Source: Lycocorax pyrrhopterus obiensis (Eukaryota > Chordata > Aves > Passeriformes > Paradisaeidae). From it: a stretch of DNA of 64,000 nt. Below are positions 62,801 through 64,000 of the stretch, in pieces. A model generated the notes under the pieces. The model had not been told where the DNA came from, made no database searches, and worked only from the letters and a program-made list of their open reading frames with translations. The DNA is taken from contig JACSVZ010000007.1 in NCBI GenBank assembly GCA_014706295.1, positions 47,072,975 to 47,136,974 of the forward strand, in the 5' to 3' direction. The first letter of the stretch is position 1. The number at the start of each line of letters is the position of its first letter. The translations under genes were made by a program, and so were the position numbers.

Positions 62801-64000
62801 TGGAAGTAAAACAGTTCTAGCTCCTCTGTGAGTCAACTCTGATTATGAAACAGAGTCTAAGCAGGAAATGCAGATGAACTCTAGAGAGAATATTCAGACC
62901 ACTATGTTCTCCATTTAGCTTCAACACCTCGTAAAAATTATATATAATTAATGATCCAGTAGTCCCACGGCTCTGCAATCCCCACTGGAGCAGAATACAA
63001 GTCCTGGATAAAGCCAGGGACAAAGCTGATGAAGAGAGCTGACCCCTGCCGCTGGCAAGGCCAAGCTGCGGTAAAGAGAGATGAACTCCGCAGAATTCTG
63101 GAGGATGACCCTTGGGGTTGCATCCCTTCAGTGCAGCAAATGGGAAAAACAGCTGAAAAACTTGCTCATCAAAAAATATGGATTTTATTCCAATTAGTGT
63201 CTTCCCCTCTGCATTTTAAGCATCAGGAGTACATGAATGTCATAGGCTCTCTCTGTCTTTCTCTCCATTTACTGGATGGAAACACTGCACCCAAAGGGCT
63301 AGACACTGATTCTGAAAGGGATAAAAAATAAAAAACCCCCATGTAAATAGTAATGGAATAAGACCTACCAAGATACTTTATTTCACTGCCTTGCAGCCCT
63401 TCCCGGAGAAAAGAGAGTTTAATTGGAACAGCCCAGTAAAGCGAGGTCAGCACTAATTATGAAACCCCACCCAGAATACCCAACTGCCTGAGCTGAAATA
63501 CCTTTTGCAGATACTGAGAGTTCTGAAAGAGGAGGGCACTGGCAGTACACTTGACCAAATTAATATCTGTTCTGACTGACTGAAAATGGAGCTACACCCG
63601 AGGCAAATTGTTCTTCCACCAATAAACCAGCACTGCTTTAAGCAAAACAAACCAGTGAACCACAGTTCTTACTGCCATCACTAGATGTCTCTTACTGCCC
63701 TGATTCCTGGTATCTTAAACATTTTACCCTTGAATGTTTCAGTATAACCTTGAAATAAAACTGTAGTGAAAGAAACTGCCTCACAAAGATCTAAGTTAAT
63801 AACAAAATGACAGCTGTATGTTCAAATAGCTTTCAGGATTTGCTTTAATATTATTGATACTCTTCTCTCTGGTATTTAATCCAGGAAAAGGTCTTTAAGA
63901 AAAAGGAGAGAGGGGAGGAGCAGGGAAAAGCATTTGCACTTAGAGAAACAAGTCACTATAGGAGGTTCTCACCACAAACTGCCTGCAATTTGCTAGTGAA

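Larger units (their letters stand above)
54105..64000 (-). other. FOXN3: FOXN3 last intron (3' part)
   Basis: No other FOXN3 exon was recognised here, so this is taken as the 3' part of the intron before the terminal exon. It is AT-rich with scattered homopolymer runs. The only element I can name is the solo LTR at 59275-59827. Short open frames such as 62151-62426 (minus) match nothing recognised. Confidence 0.75.

Noticed and set aside
1..64000. TTC8, the gene expected to converge on FOXN3 in other vertebrates
   Set aside because: None of its tetratricopeptide sequence was recognised in the open frames. Very small exons could be missed, but nothing supports calling it.
1..64000. Prokaryote-type systems (operons, CRISPR arrays, toxin-antitoxin, prophage)
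   Set aside because: The window is vertebrate nuclear DNA with LINEs, LTRs and spliced gene structure. No regular spaced repeats or gene clusters were seen.

Overview
This is vertebrate nuclear DNA, and almost certainly from a bird. The interspersed repeats are CR1 LINE 3' ends, with the usual TTCTATGATTC-type tails, plus two solo retroviral LTRs. One LTR has the typical avian ERVL layout, beginning TGTCCTGG and ending near GGGGTTAAAC. No bacterial-style gene layout is present. The LTR types and the A-rich CCAAAACC tracts suggest a neoavian, perhaps passerine, bird; that last step is inference.

Only one protein-coding gene is recognised with confidence: FOXN3 (CHES1), a forkhead transcriptional repressor, on the minus strand. 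Its last coding exon is at 53555-54104. The downstream flank reads as a long 3' UTR, probably ending near 46795 at an AATAAA signal. From 54105 to the right edge the sequence is FOXN3 intron, which contains an ERVL-type solo LTR (59275-59827) with a 5-bp target duplication. No other FOXN3 exon was recognised, so the rest of the gene should lie beyond base 64000.

The left 46 kb is mostly intergenic. It holds a cluster of CpG-rich patches (about 9.6-11.9 kb) with an intact tRNA-Thr(UGU) gene on the minus strand (11475-11547). It also has an 18-base G run, CR1 fragments at 0.3-0.8, 4.4-4.8, 22.9-23.5 and 37.1-37.2 kb, and a 633-bp ERVK-like solo LTR (39004-39636) with a 6-bp target duplication. 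A small open reading frame with good splice signals (38147-38282, minus) may be an exon of an unrecognised transcript.

The long open frames in the CpG-rich patches and most others in the window look like chance or antisense frames. I found no operon, CRISPR array, phage, toxin or defence system. The best candidates for something undescribed are the CpG/tRNA hub, the candidate exon just downstream of the solo LTR, and a few open or tRNA-like segments of unknown origin.
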